Assembly (NCBI GenBank): GCA_963846775.1 | Contig: CAWJXB010000006.1 | Span: 558,001 to 622,000 of the forward strand | DNA length: 64,000 nt | Source: CAVYXA01 sp963846775 | GTDB lineage: Bacteria > Verrucomicrobiota > Verrucomicrobiia > Chthoniobacterales > UBA10450 | Direction of reading: 5' to 3' | Shown here: positions 33,521-41,274 of the stretch, in pieces | Position numbering within the stretch: position 1 is the first letter of the stretch | Layout of the letters: each line of letters begins with the position of its first letter | Program-made: the position numbers and the translations under genes | Notes under the pieces: generated by a model | Databases searched by the model: none | What the model was told of the DNA's origin: nothing | The model's input: only the letters and a program-made list of their open reading frames with translations

Positions 33521-33602
33521 GAGCGTGAAGCGTCAAAGTGTCCGGTTCAAGGAGTGACGGCTGCCCAAGCCGTAGCTCCTTTTTCCACTTCAACACTTCA
33601 AC
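33521..33602. repeat. Word palindrome 8 (GTTGAAGTG) with a family B palindrome nested in its loop
   Basis: The outer arms are GCGTGAAGCGTCAAAGTG (33523-33540) and CACTTCAACACTTCAAC (33586-33602). The loop contains AAGGAGTGACGGCT and AGCCGTAGCTCCTT (33548-33581), a family B element followed by TTTT on the plus strand. It lies between ftsY and the MFS gene. Confidence 0.65.
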
Positions 33603-33604
33603 AA

Positions 33605-34453
33605 TTACACCAGATTATCGATGTATCTCTGGCGATCGAATAGCGCGAAGTCGTCGATTTTTTCGCCGGTGCCGACGAAGCGGGTGGGGAGGCCGAGCTC
33701 ATCTTGAATGGCTACGACAATGCCGCCTTTGCCGCTGCCGTCGAGTTTCGTGACAATGAGGCCGGTCAAGCCGATGGCCTTTTGGAATTCGCGCGCCTGC
33801 GCGAGCGCGTTGCCGCCGGTTGTCGCATCGACCACCAGGAGCGTTTCGTGCGGCGCAGCCGCATCTTGCTTGGCCAGCGTCCGTTTCACTTTTTGCAGCT
33901 CGGCCATGAGATTCGCTTTCGTATGTTGACGGCCGGCCGTGTCGCAAATCAAGAAATCGGCTTTTCGTTTCGCCGCCGTTTGATAGGCCTCGTAGCAGAG
34001 CGCGGCCGGATCGGCATGGTATTGGCCTCGGACCATTTCCAGGCCAAGACGTTCCGCCCAAATTCCAAGTTGTTCGATCGCAGCGGCGCGGAATGTATCG
34101 GCAGCAGCAAGAATGATTCGATGTCGATGTTGTTGAAGATAGTGCGCCAGTTTCGCGGTCGATGTTGTTTTGCCGGTCCCGTTCACGCCTACGATCAGGA
34201 TCACGGTTGGCTTGTCATCCACAGCATGAATGGGCGCCGGTTTTTCGAGAAGGACTTGCGCGATTTCCTGCCGCGTCACTTTAATGACATCGCCGATCCC
34301 GAGCAGTGACCACGCTTCACGGTCCTGAAGTTTCGTCATGATCCGCGTCGTCATCGGCACGCCGAGATCGGCGCGAATGAGCGATTCTTCGAGCTCGTCC
34401 CAATCGATCGGCTTGGCGGTGAATTGTTGCGCCAGGGACTGGAGGAAATTCAT
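33605..34453 (-). CDS. ftsY: Signal recognition particle receptor FtsY (NG domain only)
   Basis: GTPase that docks SRP-bound ribosomes at the membrane. The 282-residue protein has the four-helix N domain (DWDELEESLIRADLG) and the G domain: GVNGTGKTTSTAKLA, ADTFRAAAIEQL, DTAGR, TKLDGSGKGG and GTGEKIDDFALFD. The acidic A domain of E. coli FtsY is absent, as in many bacteria. It lies at the end of the ribH-nusB-ftsY run. Confidence 0.96.
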   Translation of the reverse strand: MNFLQSLAQQFTAKPIDWDELEESLIRADLGVPMTTRIMTKLQDREAWSLLGIGDVIKVTRQEIAQVLLEKPAPIHAVDDKPTVILIVGVNGTGKTTSTAKLAHYLQQHRHRIILAAADTFRAAAIEQLGIWAERLGLEMVRGQYHADPAALCYEAYQTAAKRKADFLICDTAGRQHTKANLMAELQKVKRTLAKQDAAAPHETLLVVDATTGGNALAQAREFQKAIGLTGLIVTKLDGSGKGGIVVAIQDELGLPTRFVGTGEKIDDFALFDRQRYIDNLV

Positions 34454-34462
34454 TTTGCTGAG

Positions 34463-34541
34463 GTTGAAACGTTAAACCGTTGAAACGTTAAACCGGTCGC
34501 GGCTTTGAGATCTGCCATTTTAACGCTTCAACGTTTCAAAG
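34463..34541. repeat. Word palindrome 9 (CGTTGAAACGTTAAAC) between nusB and ftsY
   Basis: The left arm repeats GTTGAAACGTTAAACC twice (34463-34494). The right arm is TTTTAACGCTTCAACG plus TTTCAAAG (34518-34541) and covers the nusB stop codon. The word is the same as in palindrome 3, some 23 kb away. Confidence 0.75.
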
Positions 34542-34988
34542 AATCTCGTTCTTTTGTGCCGAAGGCGCCGGCTCCCGCAATGGCCGGGTCAAATCTTTGC
34601 GGACACGATCGAGGATGCCGTTCACGAAACGGCCAGATTCGGCGCCGCCAAAGGTTTTGGCCAGCTCGATGGCTTCGTTGATGGAGACGACAGGCGGGAT
34701 GTCGTCGCGGTAGAGCATTTCATAAATCGCCAGGCGCAGGATGTTGCGATCGACGGCGGCGATACGGTGGAAATCGAAATTCTCCGAGTAACGCCGGATC
34801 CGCTCGTCGATCTCCGGCAGATGCGCGACCATGCCTTCGATCAGCGGCTGGGCGAATTCCCGCACGGTTGGTTTCACCGGGCACAACTCGAAAAAATCGT
34901 CGATCTTCTCCGGGCCGGCGCCATGCTGAAGATCGCGCCAGAAATGATATTGAATGGCCGCTTCGCGCGCGCGCCGACGTTTACCCAT
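34536..34988 (-). CDS. nusB: Transcription antitermination factor NusB
   Basis: Partner of S10 (NusE) on boxA RNA. The 150-residue helical protein begins MGKRRRAREAAIQYHFWRDL and contains AAVDRNILRLAIYEMLYRDD, SINEAIELAKTFGGAESGRF and NGILDRV, the family signature. The frame is open 18 codons upstream, but 34988 gives the family start. A boxA-like site is present ahead of the 16S gene in this window. Confidence 0.95.
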   Translation of the reverse strand: MGKRRRAREAAIQYHFWRDLQHGAGPEKIDDFFELCPVKPTVREFAQPLIEGMVAHLPEIDERIRRYSENFDFHRIAAVDRNILRLAIYEMLYRDDIPPVVSINEAIELAKTFGGAESGRFVNGILDRVRKDLTRPLREPAPSAQKNEIL

Positions 34989-35065
34989 GGTCCCTCGGCG
35001 GATTAGAAACCGCTGCTCCCTGATGTGGCATGATGGCCTCATGCGCGCGCCGATACTTACTCATA

Positions 35066-35542
35066 TTACCTGCGAAGCTCGGACAACACATTGACGAGCT
35101 CCACGGCAGCGCGGGCCGCTTCGGTGCCCCGATTGATTCGCTCGCCCAGACATCGCTCTCGGGCCTGCGCTTCAGTGTCGAACATGAGGACCGCATTGAG
35201 CACTGGCACGCTGTGACGGACGGCGATCCGCTGAAGCGCATCGGTCACGGAGCGGATCAAATTCTCCGCGTGATTGGTTTCGCCTTTCAAAATCACGCCG
35301 CACGCGATAATGGCGTCGGTCCTTTGATGCTTGGCGAACTCGCGGACAATAACGGGAATTTCGAACGCGCCGGGAACGCGCTGGAGCAGGACGTTCGCGT
35401 CGGGCATGAGCGCACGCAGCTCCGCGCTGACGTGATCGATCAGGCCCTGGACGTATTCGTCGTTGAAACGGCTCGCCACGATAACGAATGTCCGTTTGCG
35501 GTGGCCGCCTCTGATCCGGCGCGGTGTGACGAGGTTCGACAT
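35066..35542 (-). CDS. ribH: 6,7-dimethyl-8-ribityllumazine synthase
   Basis: Penultimate enzyme of riboflavin synthesis. The 158-residue protein shows ASRFNDEYVQGLIDH, QRVPGAFEIPVIVREF, CGVILKGETNHAENLIRSV and PVLNAVLMFDTEAQARER. The catalytic His lies in the NHAE motif. The ATG at 35542 fits the family. ribH-nusB adjacency is common. Confidence 0.96.
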   Translation of the reverse strand: MSNLVTPRRIRGGHRKRTFVIVASRFNDEYVQGLIDHVSAELRALMPDANVLLQRVPGAFEIPVIVREFAKHQRTDAIIACGVILKGETNHAENLIRSVTDALQRIAVRHSVPVLNAVLMFDTEAQARERCLGERINRGTEAARAAVELVNVLSELRR

Positions 35543-35621
35543 GATGCTGGGAAACGCACACTGTCTGCGCCCTTGCGGCCAAGCGCAAGCAGTGACCATT
35601 AGGTCACGATGAGCGATTGGA

Positions 35622-35725
35622 CTGTAGGGGAAACTGACAGTTCCCCGCGCGACTTCGTTTTGTTTACGCCACTCTTAGCGCCTTCCTCCGCAGCCACAGG
35701 GGAAGCTGTCAGCCTTCCCCTACAG
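35622..35725. repeat. Dispersed palindrome family D (CTGTAGGGGAAGCTGACAG)
   Basis: The left arm, 35622-35646, reads CTGTAGGGGAAACTGACAG then TTCCCC. The right arm, 35699-35725, reads GGGGAAGCTGTCAG then CCTTCCCCTACAG. The arms are near-perfect inverse complements around a 52-base loop. The right end overlaps the fabF-like stop codon. Confidence 0.75.
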
Positions 35726-36964
35726 ATTCACCCGGCCCAGCACGAGACATGCGTTGATTCCGCCGAACCCGAACGAATTACTCATGACATAATTCAATTT
35801 CGCGGTGCGCCCATGATTGGGAACAACATCGAGGTCACAGGCGGGATCGGGATTTTGATAATTGATCGTGGGTGGAACCCATTGTCGATCTAAAGCGAGT
35901 GCGCAGATCGCGGCTTCGATCGCGCCGGTCGCCCCTAACGGATGTGCGTGATACCCCTTTGTTCCGCTCACCGGAATTTTTCGCGCATGTTCGCCGAAGA
36001 CTTGTTTGATCGACGCCGTCTCGGCGCTGTCGTTGAGCTGGGTCGAGCTGGCATGAGCGTTGATATAATCGATCTGCTCGTGGGTCAGTTGAGCATCGAC
36101 CAGCGCATCGCGCATGGCGCGAACGCAGGATTCGCCGCTCGGCAACGGCGTGGTCATATGAAATGCGTCGTTGTTCAAACTGTAGCCGAGCACTTCAGCA
36201 TAGATGTGGGCACTCCGACTCCGGGCGTGCTCCAACTCCTCGAGGATGAGCGACGCTGCGCCTTCGCCCATGACAAAGCCGTCACGCAATCGATCGAACG
36301 GCCGCGAAGCGAACTGCGGGTCGTCAGATCGGCTCATCGTCTTAATAATGTCGAACGCTCCGACCGTGATGCTGGTCAGCGGCGCCTCCGCACCTCCGGC
36401 GACAACGACATCAACGAAATTGTCGCGAATATAGCGCAGCGCTTCGCCGACTGAAACAGTGCCGCTGGCACAACTGTTGGAATTAGTCGTCCCGACTCCA
36501 CGAAATCCAAAATCGATGGCGATGTTCGAGTGAGCCGACCCGCCAAAAACCTGGACCGCGAGCGTGGGCTGAACTCCGCGGGCGCCTTTTTTCAAGAAGC
36601 GGATGTATTGCTCTTCCGCTTTGCAAACTCCTCCCAAAGCTGTCCCAAAACTCACACCGACGCGGTCCTGCGGGCGCTCGCGGGAATATTCGAAACCGGC
36701 ATCATCCAGCGCAAGTTTCGCCGACGCGACCGAAAACTGCGCATAACGGTCTAGTCGTTTCAAACGATGTGGCGGAAAAAATTCCTCCGGATTCCAATCA
36801 CTGATCTCGCCGGCGCACCGCACATGAAAGGCGCTGGCATCGAAGCTCGAAACCTGGCGAATGCCGCTCTTCTCGGCCAGGATTCCCTGCCAAAAATTCT
36901 CGCGACCCCGGCCGATACAGGTGATCGGACCAATCCCGGTAATGACGACACGTCTTCGGCTCAT
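35720..36964 (-). CDS. Beta-ketoacyl-ACP synthase II-like (FabF/KAS)
   Basis: Decarboxylative Claisen condensation on acyl-ACP. The 414-residue protein has the nucleophile Cys165 in NSCASGT, His in NAHASSTQLND and the second His in GYHAHPLGATGA. The last motif differs a little from standard FabF (usually GHxxGAAG). It is coupled by a 4-base overlap to an upstream SRPBCC gene with a cyclase-like fold, which suggests a specialised polyketide or fatty-acyl product rather than the bulk FabF. Confidence 0.9.
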   Translation of the reverse strand: MSRRRVVITGIGPITCIGRGRENFWQGILAEKSGIRQVSSFDASAFHVRCAGEISDWNPEEFFPPHRLKRLDRYAQFSVASAKLALDDAGFEYSRERPQDRVGVSFGTALGGVCKAEEQYIRFLKKGARGVQPTLAVQVFGGSAHSNIAIDFGFRGVGTTNSNSCASGTVSVGEALRYIRDNFVDVVVAGGAEAPLTSITVGAFDIIKTMSRSDDPQFASRPFDRLRDGFVMGEGAASLILEELEHARSRSAHIYAEVLGYSLNNDAFHMTTPLPSGESCVRAMRDALVDAQLTHEQIDYINAHASSTQLNDSAETASIKQVFGEHARKIPVSGTKGYHAHPLGATGAIEAAICALALDRQWVPPTINYQNPDPACDLDVVPNHGRTAKLNYVMSNSFGFGGINACLVLGRVNL

Positions 36965-37416
36965 GCATTCACAGGTTTAGCCTGGCCTTCGACATAGGCC
37001 TTCATACAGCGCAACGTTTTGTTTGCAATATGGCCGATAAAAAAGTCGCCAATAATCGGATCGAAAATCGGCGCTAATGCTGGGATGCGAAAATGAAGAT
37101 CGTGTAAAATTTCCACACGCACGCCATCTGGGGTGTCGCGAAAACTCCAGACCACTAGCATCCCTTTGGTGAACGCCTTGAGATGATGGAAGCGCACCTC
37201 TAATGCTTCGCGGTCGATCAGCTGCTCCGATGTCCACGAAATTGGAATGCCGGAGCGTGTCGCCGCCATGATCACAACGTTTCGATTTGGGCTACGTTCG
37301 AGATACCGGATGTAACGGTAGTGAGGCAAAATCCTCGGCCATAGTTCCAGGTTCGCCGCCGTCTCGAAGATCGACATCTTAGGCGCGCGGATCACAATCG
37401 AGTTCGTTTTATGCAT
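36961..37416 (-). CDS. SRPBCC / polyketide cyclase-like protein
   Basis: From the ATG at 37416 the product has 151 residues. The start MHKTNSIVIRAP, then FETAANLELWPRILPHYRYI, matches the START-like coenzyme Q-binding / cyclase fold, which forms a hydrophobic cavity. It ends overlapping the KAS gene start by 4 bases. It may hold or cyclise the acyl product made by that enzyme. The frame upstream of 37416 has no family match. Confidence 0.8.
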   Translation of the reverse strand: MHKTNSIVIRAPKMSIFETAANLELWPRILPHYRYIRYLERSPNRNVVIMAATRSGIPISWTSEQLIDREALEVRFHHLKAFTKGMLVVWSFRDTPDGVRVEILHDLHFRIPALAPIFDPIIGDFFIGHIANKTLRCMKAYVEGQAKPVNA

Positions 37417-37487
37417 GCCGCGTTTTGGAGTGCACGGACATCTCCGCGCACTCCAAAAGCCTCGCCTGACACCCACCGATGTCGATC

Positions 37488-38537
37488 TTAATCTTCGGTA
37501 ATGATGCCAAAAAGGCCGTGGTCTTCGTCGGCAATTCCCGCCGTGAAATAAACACCGTTGCCGAGAGGCAGCATATCCCACAAACCGTCGAACTGAAGTG
37601 GAGTTCCATCGGCTCTAATGATGGGTCCGAGGAAAGCGCCCGTTGTCGGATCGTAATTGTTAATCTTACCATCGCCGAAGTTGCCGACCCAAAGTTCGTC
37701 GCCTTCCACCAGGGCGAGTCCCCACGGAGAATTGAGATTCCCGTGTGAGACTAAACGCCGGATCAGATGACCGCTCGTATCGAAGACATCGATAAAGCCG
37801 TTACCCGGACCGGCCTCATCGTCGCGCTTGCCTCTGGCTTGTTTTGCGTAGGTCACATAAATTTGGCCATTGAAATTGCGGATGCCGAACGGCGCAAAAT
37901 TATGCGGAATGTTTGGGTCCGCGAAACCCATCGGGTTCACCTGATGAAAATTCTCGTCGTACGTCTCCACCTTCCCTTTGTGAAAATTTGTTACGAAAAG
38001 AAAATTGTGACCGTTGGCCATGCCCAACGTCGCACCCTTGTAAACATCGTCTTCGTGTCCCCTGACCGCCACAATCGCGTTCGTGCCATCGAGCGCGGGG
38101 TTCCATCCCGAGATGTTTCCATCTTCGTTAACGAAAATGAATCGGCTCGGTTGCGAGTTCCCATTTTTTGTAACCCTGAAGAAGGCAGTGCCGTTGAAGA
38201 CAACGCCGGTTGGAGTCCCCGGGTGATGCATGTCTCTTCCCGGAATGGTCACGACGAGCGGATTCGCGGTCCCGTCCTGGTTATACAGGGTGGAAACACC
38301 AGTGCCGTTGTCGCTCACCCAGATGATGCCGTTGGGTGATGCCGCCATGCCCCAGGAATTGACCAGATTTGGATCGACATGTTCGGCCACGCCGGCGATG
38401 TCGGACTGAAAGTTTTCCCAGCTATAAGTGTCACTGCCGGCATCCGCAAACATCGCCGGCAGAGTGATCGCTGCCAACGCGAGCAGCGCCGTCTTTATCG
38501 AAGTGTGATTTGGTTTCACAGATTTGATCGCTTTCAT
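37488..38537 (-). CDS. Secreted beta-propeller protein of the TIGR03118 type
   Basis: The 349-residue protein has a signal peptide (residues 1-33, cleavage near MFADAGS). The body shows VNSWGMAASPNGIIWVSDNG followed by GVSTLYNQDG, and LNSPWGLALVEGDELWVGNFGDGKINNYD, typical of this conserved family of predicted propellers. Function unknown; likely in the periplasm or outside. It is divergent from the DUF5069 gene. Confidence 0.88.
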   Translation of the reverse strand: MKAIKSVKPNHTSIKTALLALAAITLPAMFADAGSDTYSWENFQSDIAGVAEHVDPNLVNSWGMAASPNGIIWVSDNGTGVSTLYNQDGTANPLVVTIPGRDMHHPGTPTGVVFNGTAFFRVTKNGNSQPSRFIFVNEDGNISGWNPALDGTNAIVAVRGHEDDVYKGATLGMANGHNFLFVTNFHKGKVETYDENFHQVNPMGFADPNIPHNFAPFGIRNFNGQIYVTYAKQARGKRDDEAGPGNGFIDVFDTSGHLIRRLVSHGNLNSPWGLALVEGDELWVGNFGDGKINNYDPTTGAFLGPIIRADGTPLQFDGLWDMLPLGNGVYFTAGIADEDHGLFGIITED

Positions 38538-38615
38538 ACACCTAGAATCGCAGGCGATGGACTCTTGCGCGTTATCGGAAAAGTAACGCGGTCGTTACTT
38601 TTGCAGGATGCGACC

Positions 38616-39095
38616 GTGGACTTGAAAGACGGCGCAAGATTGTCCAGACTCGTGTGGATGGAAAAATATTCCGGCCTACGCAGTCCCTATGTAAAAACCA
38701 ACGGACTGGTCTATTTCGCGCGGATGCTCGATAAAATTCGGGCCGAGGCCAAAGGTGAACTACCGGAAGAATATCGCGCCAATCTTGGGCACGGATTCGA
38801 TGCCAATTGCTGCCATTTCCTGCGAGTGGATTACGAAAAGCTGGTCGAGCGCGTGAAACAGGACGGAGGCGACGAGGAGATTTTGCACTGGTGCTTCGAT
38901 CGCGGGCGGCGTCCATCAGACGAAGACACTTTCGTCTGGAATGAATTCCTGCGGAAGCGCGGCTGGAACGACGAGATCACTGAAATTCTAAAGCGCCGCA
39001 AGAAAGAGTCCGGCATGACCGATCGCTCCGAGATCGAGACGATGTTTGCTTACATCGATGCGGACGAAGGTCGCAGTGTGAGGAGCGATCAGTAG
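38616..39095 (+). CDS. DUF5069 family protein
   Basis: The 159-residue product contains LRSPYVKTNGLVYFARMLDK near the start, then NCCHFLRVDYEKLVERVKQD and FVWNEFLRKRGWND. This fits a small uncharacterised family common in Verrucomicrobiota and Planctomycetota. The GTG at 38616 is chosen because CAGGA lies 7 bases upstream; the ATG at 38658 is an alternative. The frame upstream of 38537 overlaps the neighbouring gene and is a shadow. Confidence 0.75.
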   Translation: MDLKDGARLSRLVWMEKYSGLRSPYVKTNGLVYFARMLDKIRAEAKGELPEEYRANLGHGFDANCCHFLRVDYEKLVERVKQDGGDEEILHWCFDRGRRPSDEDTFVWNEFLRKRGWNDEITEILKRRKKESGMTDRSEIETMFAYIDADEGRSVRSDQ

Positions 39096-39164
39096 CTGTA
39101 GGGTCCGCTGTCCTCAGCGCATGGATTCTGCACCGAAGTCCGCTGAGGACAGCGCACGCTACAG
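39096..39164. repeat. Dispersed palindrome family C, complete copy
   Basis: The left arm, 39096-39119, is CTGTAGGGTCCGCTGTCCTC then AGCG. The right arm, 39141-39164, is CGCTGAGGACAGCGCACGCT then ACAG. 22 of 24 positions pair, with a 21-base loop. It begins directly after the DUF5069 stop. Confidence 0.8.
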
Positions 39165-39172
39165 CCGCGGCA

Positions 39173-39307
39173 TTACGGTTTTGCCGGCGCGACCCGATGC
39201 TGCGGCGGCGGGGGCTGCATGCGCCAGTCGATGAATTTCCAAACCGCGAGGACGAGCAGAATTGTTAACGCCGTTGCGACCAGGATACGGATCAAACGGG
39301 TCGTCAC
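39173..39307 (-). CDS. Small single-span membrane protein
   Basis: A 44-codon frame from a GTG at 39307 encodes MTTRLIRILVATALTILLVL at its start, a clear hydrophobic span, followed by WKFIDWRM and a Pro-rich end (QPPPPQH). It begins 6 bases after the phhB stop in the same direction. It has positive residues ahead of the span and would sit N-in. No family recognised. Confidence 0.45.
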   Translation of the reverse strand: MTTRLIRILVATALTILLVLAVWKFIDWRMQPPPPQHRVAPAKP

Positions 39308-39313
39308 TCGCCC

Positions 39314-39598
39314 CTACTCCGAGAGCGTGTCGATTCGTTCCGCCAGAGCGAAATCGAGCTCGGTCAGGCCGCCCTTGCTATGCGTGGACAAAACCAGGCG
39401 CACTTTAGTGTAACGAATGTCGATGTCGGGATGATGCTCCTCTTCCTCGGCCACTTCCGCGACCGCGTTCACGAAATCGATCGCATCCGCAAAATCGTCA
39501 AACTCAAACGTGCGTTCGATGTGTTTCTTTTCCAGCTCCCATTCCGGGATCTTTTTCATGCGCTCCTTGAGTTCGCCTGCTTTGATCAAGTCAGCCAT
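39314..39598 (-). CDS. phhB: Pterin-4a-carbinolamine dehydratase
   Basis: Recycles the oxidised pterin cofactor. The 94-residue protein has EWELEKKHIERTFEFDDFAD, then EEEEHHPDIDIRYTKVRLVL with the catalytic His pair and STHSKGGLTELDFALAERID. Normal length. No aromatic amino acid hydroxylase lies nearby, so the local partner is unknown. Confidence 0.93.
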   Translation of the reverse strand: MADLIKAGELKERMKKIPEWELEKKHIERTFEFDDFADAIDFVNAVAEVAEEEEHHPDIDIRYTKVRLVLSTHSKGGLTELDFALAERIDTLSE

Positions 39599-39664
39599 AA
39601 CGGGACAACGAGTAACATCCGAATTTCGTTTTGCAATGCCAAATCGAGCGGGTCTTTCGCCGGG

Positions 39665-40807
39665 TCAAATATCGAGGATTTTCCGAAGGTTTTTCGCCGA
39701 ATCGAAGACCGTAACCGCGGATCGGCGCGCGCCCTTGGAAAGTCGACTCCAATCCCGAAGCACTTCTCTCACGACCATTTCCGCTTCATCCGCGTTTCGC
39801 ACAAAGCGAAATCCGCTTTCCTCCGGCAAATATTCTTGTGCGCCGGTGTCTTCGGTAACGACCGGACGGCCCATCGCCAGAAATGCCGCGGCGCGATCGC
39901 TCACCCAACCGGTCCGCCACGCCACATCCACACCTTTGATCGCCGTAAATTCGCCCAGCGCACCGGCGAGATACTGCCGGTATTTTCCCGGCGTGCGCGC
40001 CACCAGGTGGGGATCGACAATTCGCCAGCCACGCTTCTGGAGTCGCGCGCGTTCCGGATCGGTCGGATCTATATTCATCGCAAGCTCAAACGTCGCTTCC
40101 GAGACGCGCCGGGGCAGATCGAGGTATTTCTCAAACGCAACTTTCTTCGACAGGTCGGGATATTGCCCGTCGATCTCGACTGCGCCGTCCCAATACCACT
40201 GGCCAATGGTGGTGAATTTCGATGAGCAGGCCCGGGATTGAGGCCGATAAAGTTTTGTATCCGCGAGGGGATAAAAGGTTTTCCAAGGCAATCCCGTTTT
40301 CGGCAGCCGGCAATCGCGCCCGTGAACGTTCAAGCCAATCGTCCAGAACTCGTGATGATGCGATTGGCCCATTTCCAGCCGCGTCATCCAGAAAAAAATC
40401 TCGCTCGGATCGAGATCACAGAAAATCCTGCGCTCGAATTCGAGCAGAAAGGGCGGATGAATCGAGTAACTTAGATTCAGCAGTGTGTTCGGTCCGGCCA
40501 GCCGATCAAGCAATTCGCGTTTCGAGATTCCGATGCAATGCATCGAATCGAGATCGTGCTGATCGCGTGCCGGTCTTCGATGAAGCAAACAATATCGCCC
40601 GGCCAGCCCATGCTCACGCATTCGCCGCTGAAAATTGTCGATCTTGGCTCTATCCTCACGCGCGTTATCGCTCGCCGGCAAGAGTTCGAGCCAAATCGCG
40701 TCGAGCTTGAGCCGCTTGAGACCGAGCATCCACTGCAACGGGACGGAAAGATTTCCCCCACCCTCGCGATATTTCGCCGCAAACCCGCAGCCGAGAAAGA
40801 TGGTCAT
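39665..40807 (-). CDS. Glycosyltransferase-like protein
   Basis: The 380-residue protein begins MTIFLGCGFAAKYREGGGNL and has the GT-B-like C-terminal pattern GWVSDRAAAFLAMGRPVVTE followed by DTGAQEYLPEESGFRFVRNA. This resembles family 1/4-like enzymes in which the sugar nucleotide binds between two Rossmann folds. Donor and acceptor are not predictable. No other sugar gene lies beside it. Confidence 0.7.
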   Translation of the reverse strand: MTIFLGCGFAAKYREGGGNLSVPLQWMLGLKRLKLDAIWLELLPASDNAREDRAKIDNFQRRMREHGLAGRYCLLHRRPARDQHDLDSMHCIGISKRELLDRLAGPNTLLNLSYSIHPPFLLEFERRIFCDLDPSEIFFWMTRLEMGQSHHHEFWTIGLNVHGRDCRLPKTGLPWKTFYPLADTKLYRPQSRACSSKFTTIGQWYWDGAVEIDGQYPDLSKKVAFEKYLDLPRRVSEATFELAMNIDPTDPERARLQKRGWRIVDPHLVARTPGKYRQYLAGALGEFTAIKGVDVAWRTGWVSDRAAAFLAMGRPVVTEDTGAQEYLPEESGFRFVRNADEAEMVVREVLRDWSRLSKGARRSAVTVFDSAKNLRKILDI

Positions 40808-40829
40808 ACCTGGAGCGAGAGATGAACGG

Positions 40830-40940
40830 TCAATTCCTCGACGCTGCAGCGCGGGCTCCGCTGGCCCTCACCAGCACAGCGGTAGGAACAACGAAAAGAG
40901 CAGCAATTGCCATCAGGAACAGCAAAAGAATCCGGTCCAT
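40830..40940 (-). CDS. Possible small membrane protein (36 residues)
   Basis: An ATG at 40940 opens 36 codons: MDRILLLFLMAIAALFVVPT, then AVLVRASGARAAASRN. The first 24 residues are strongly hydrophobic. There is no clear ribosome-binding site, so the call is weak. It lies upstream of the glycosyltransferase in the same direction. Confidence 0.3.
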   Translation of the reverse strand: MDRILLLFLMAIAALFVVPTAVLVRASGARAAASRN

Positions 40941-41274
40941 AAGATAGGGTGCTGGAATGGGCTCACATCATGTACGCTTCGCAGGGCCTGCGTGAATCAA
41001 TAAATTCCCTCTTCAGCATCGAAAGACTCGATCCGAGCGAGACTTTGCTTTGGAACCCTTTTCGTAATTCGCAATCCGTTGCCAGCGGTTTTCCGTAAGA
41101 TGTGTATTTTGAGCATTACAGTGATTAGCGATAAGGCGATGGATGGCCGAGGCAGAGACAAGCCGGCAACATGCCGGCTTGGGCGAGCAACATGCTAGCG
41201 CTTCCCTTTTCGCCAGTGCGATTACGAGCTTTCCCAAGCGCTTCTCAAGGGCTCAATCGTGATCTAAACTGCAA
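40941..41274. other. Intergenic gap with one hairpin
   Basis: About 330 bases between the OmpA-like gene and the small membrane frame. It holds the hairpin at 41159-41181 and otherwise nothing recognisable; the short frames have no family match. Confidence 0.5.
41159..41181. terminator. Perfect 9-base hairpin downstream of the OmpA-like gene
   Basis: CAAGCCGGC (41159-41167) and GCCGGCTTG (41173-41181) pair perfectly around the loop AACAT. It lies about 95 bases past the stop of the OmpA-like gene. No strong T tract follows on the minus strand, so a terminator role is tentative. Confidence 0.4.
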
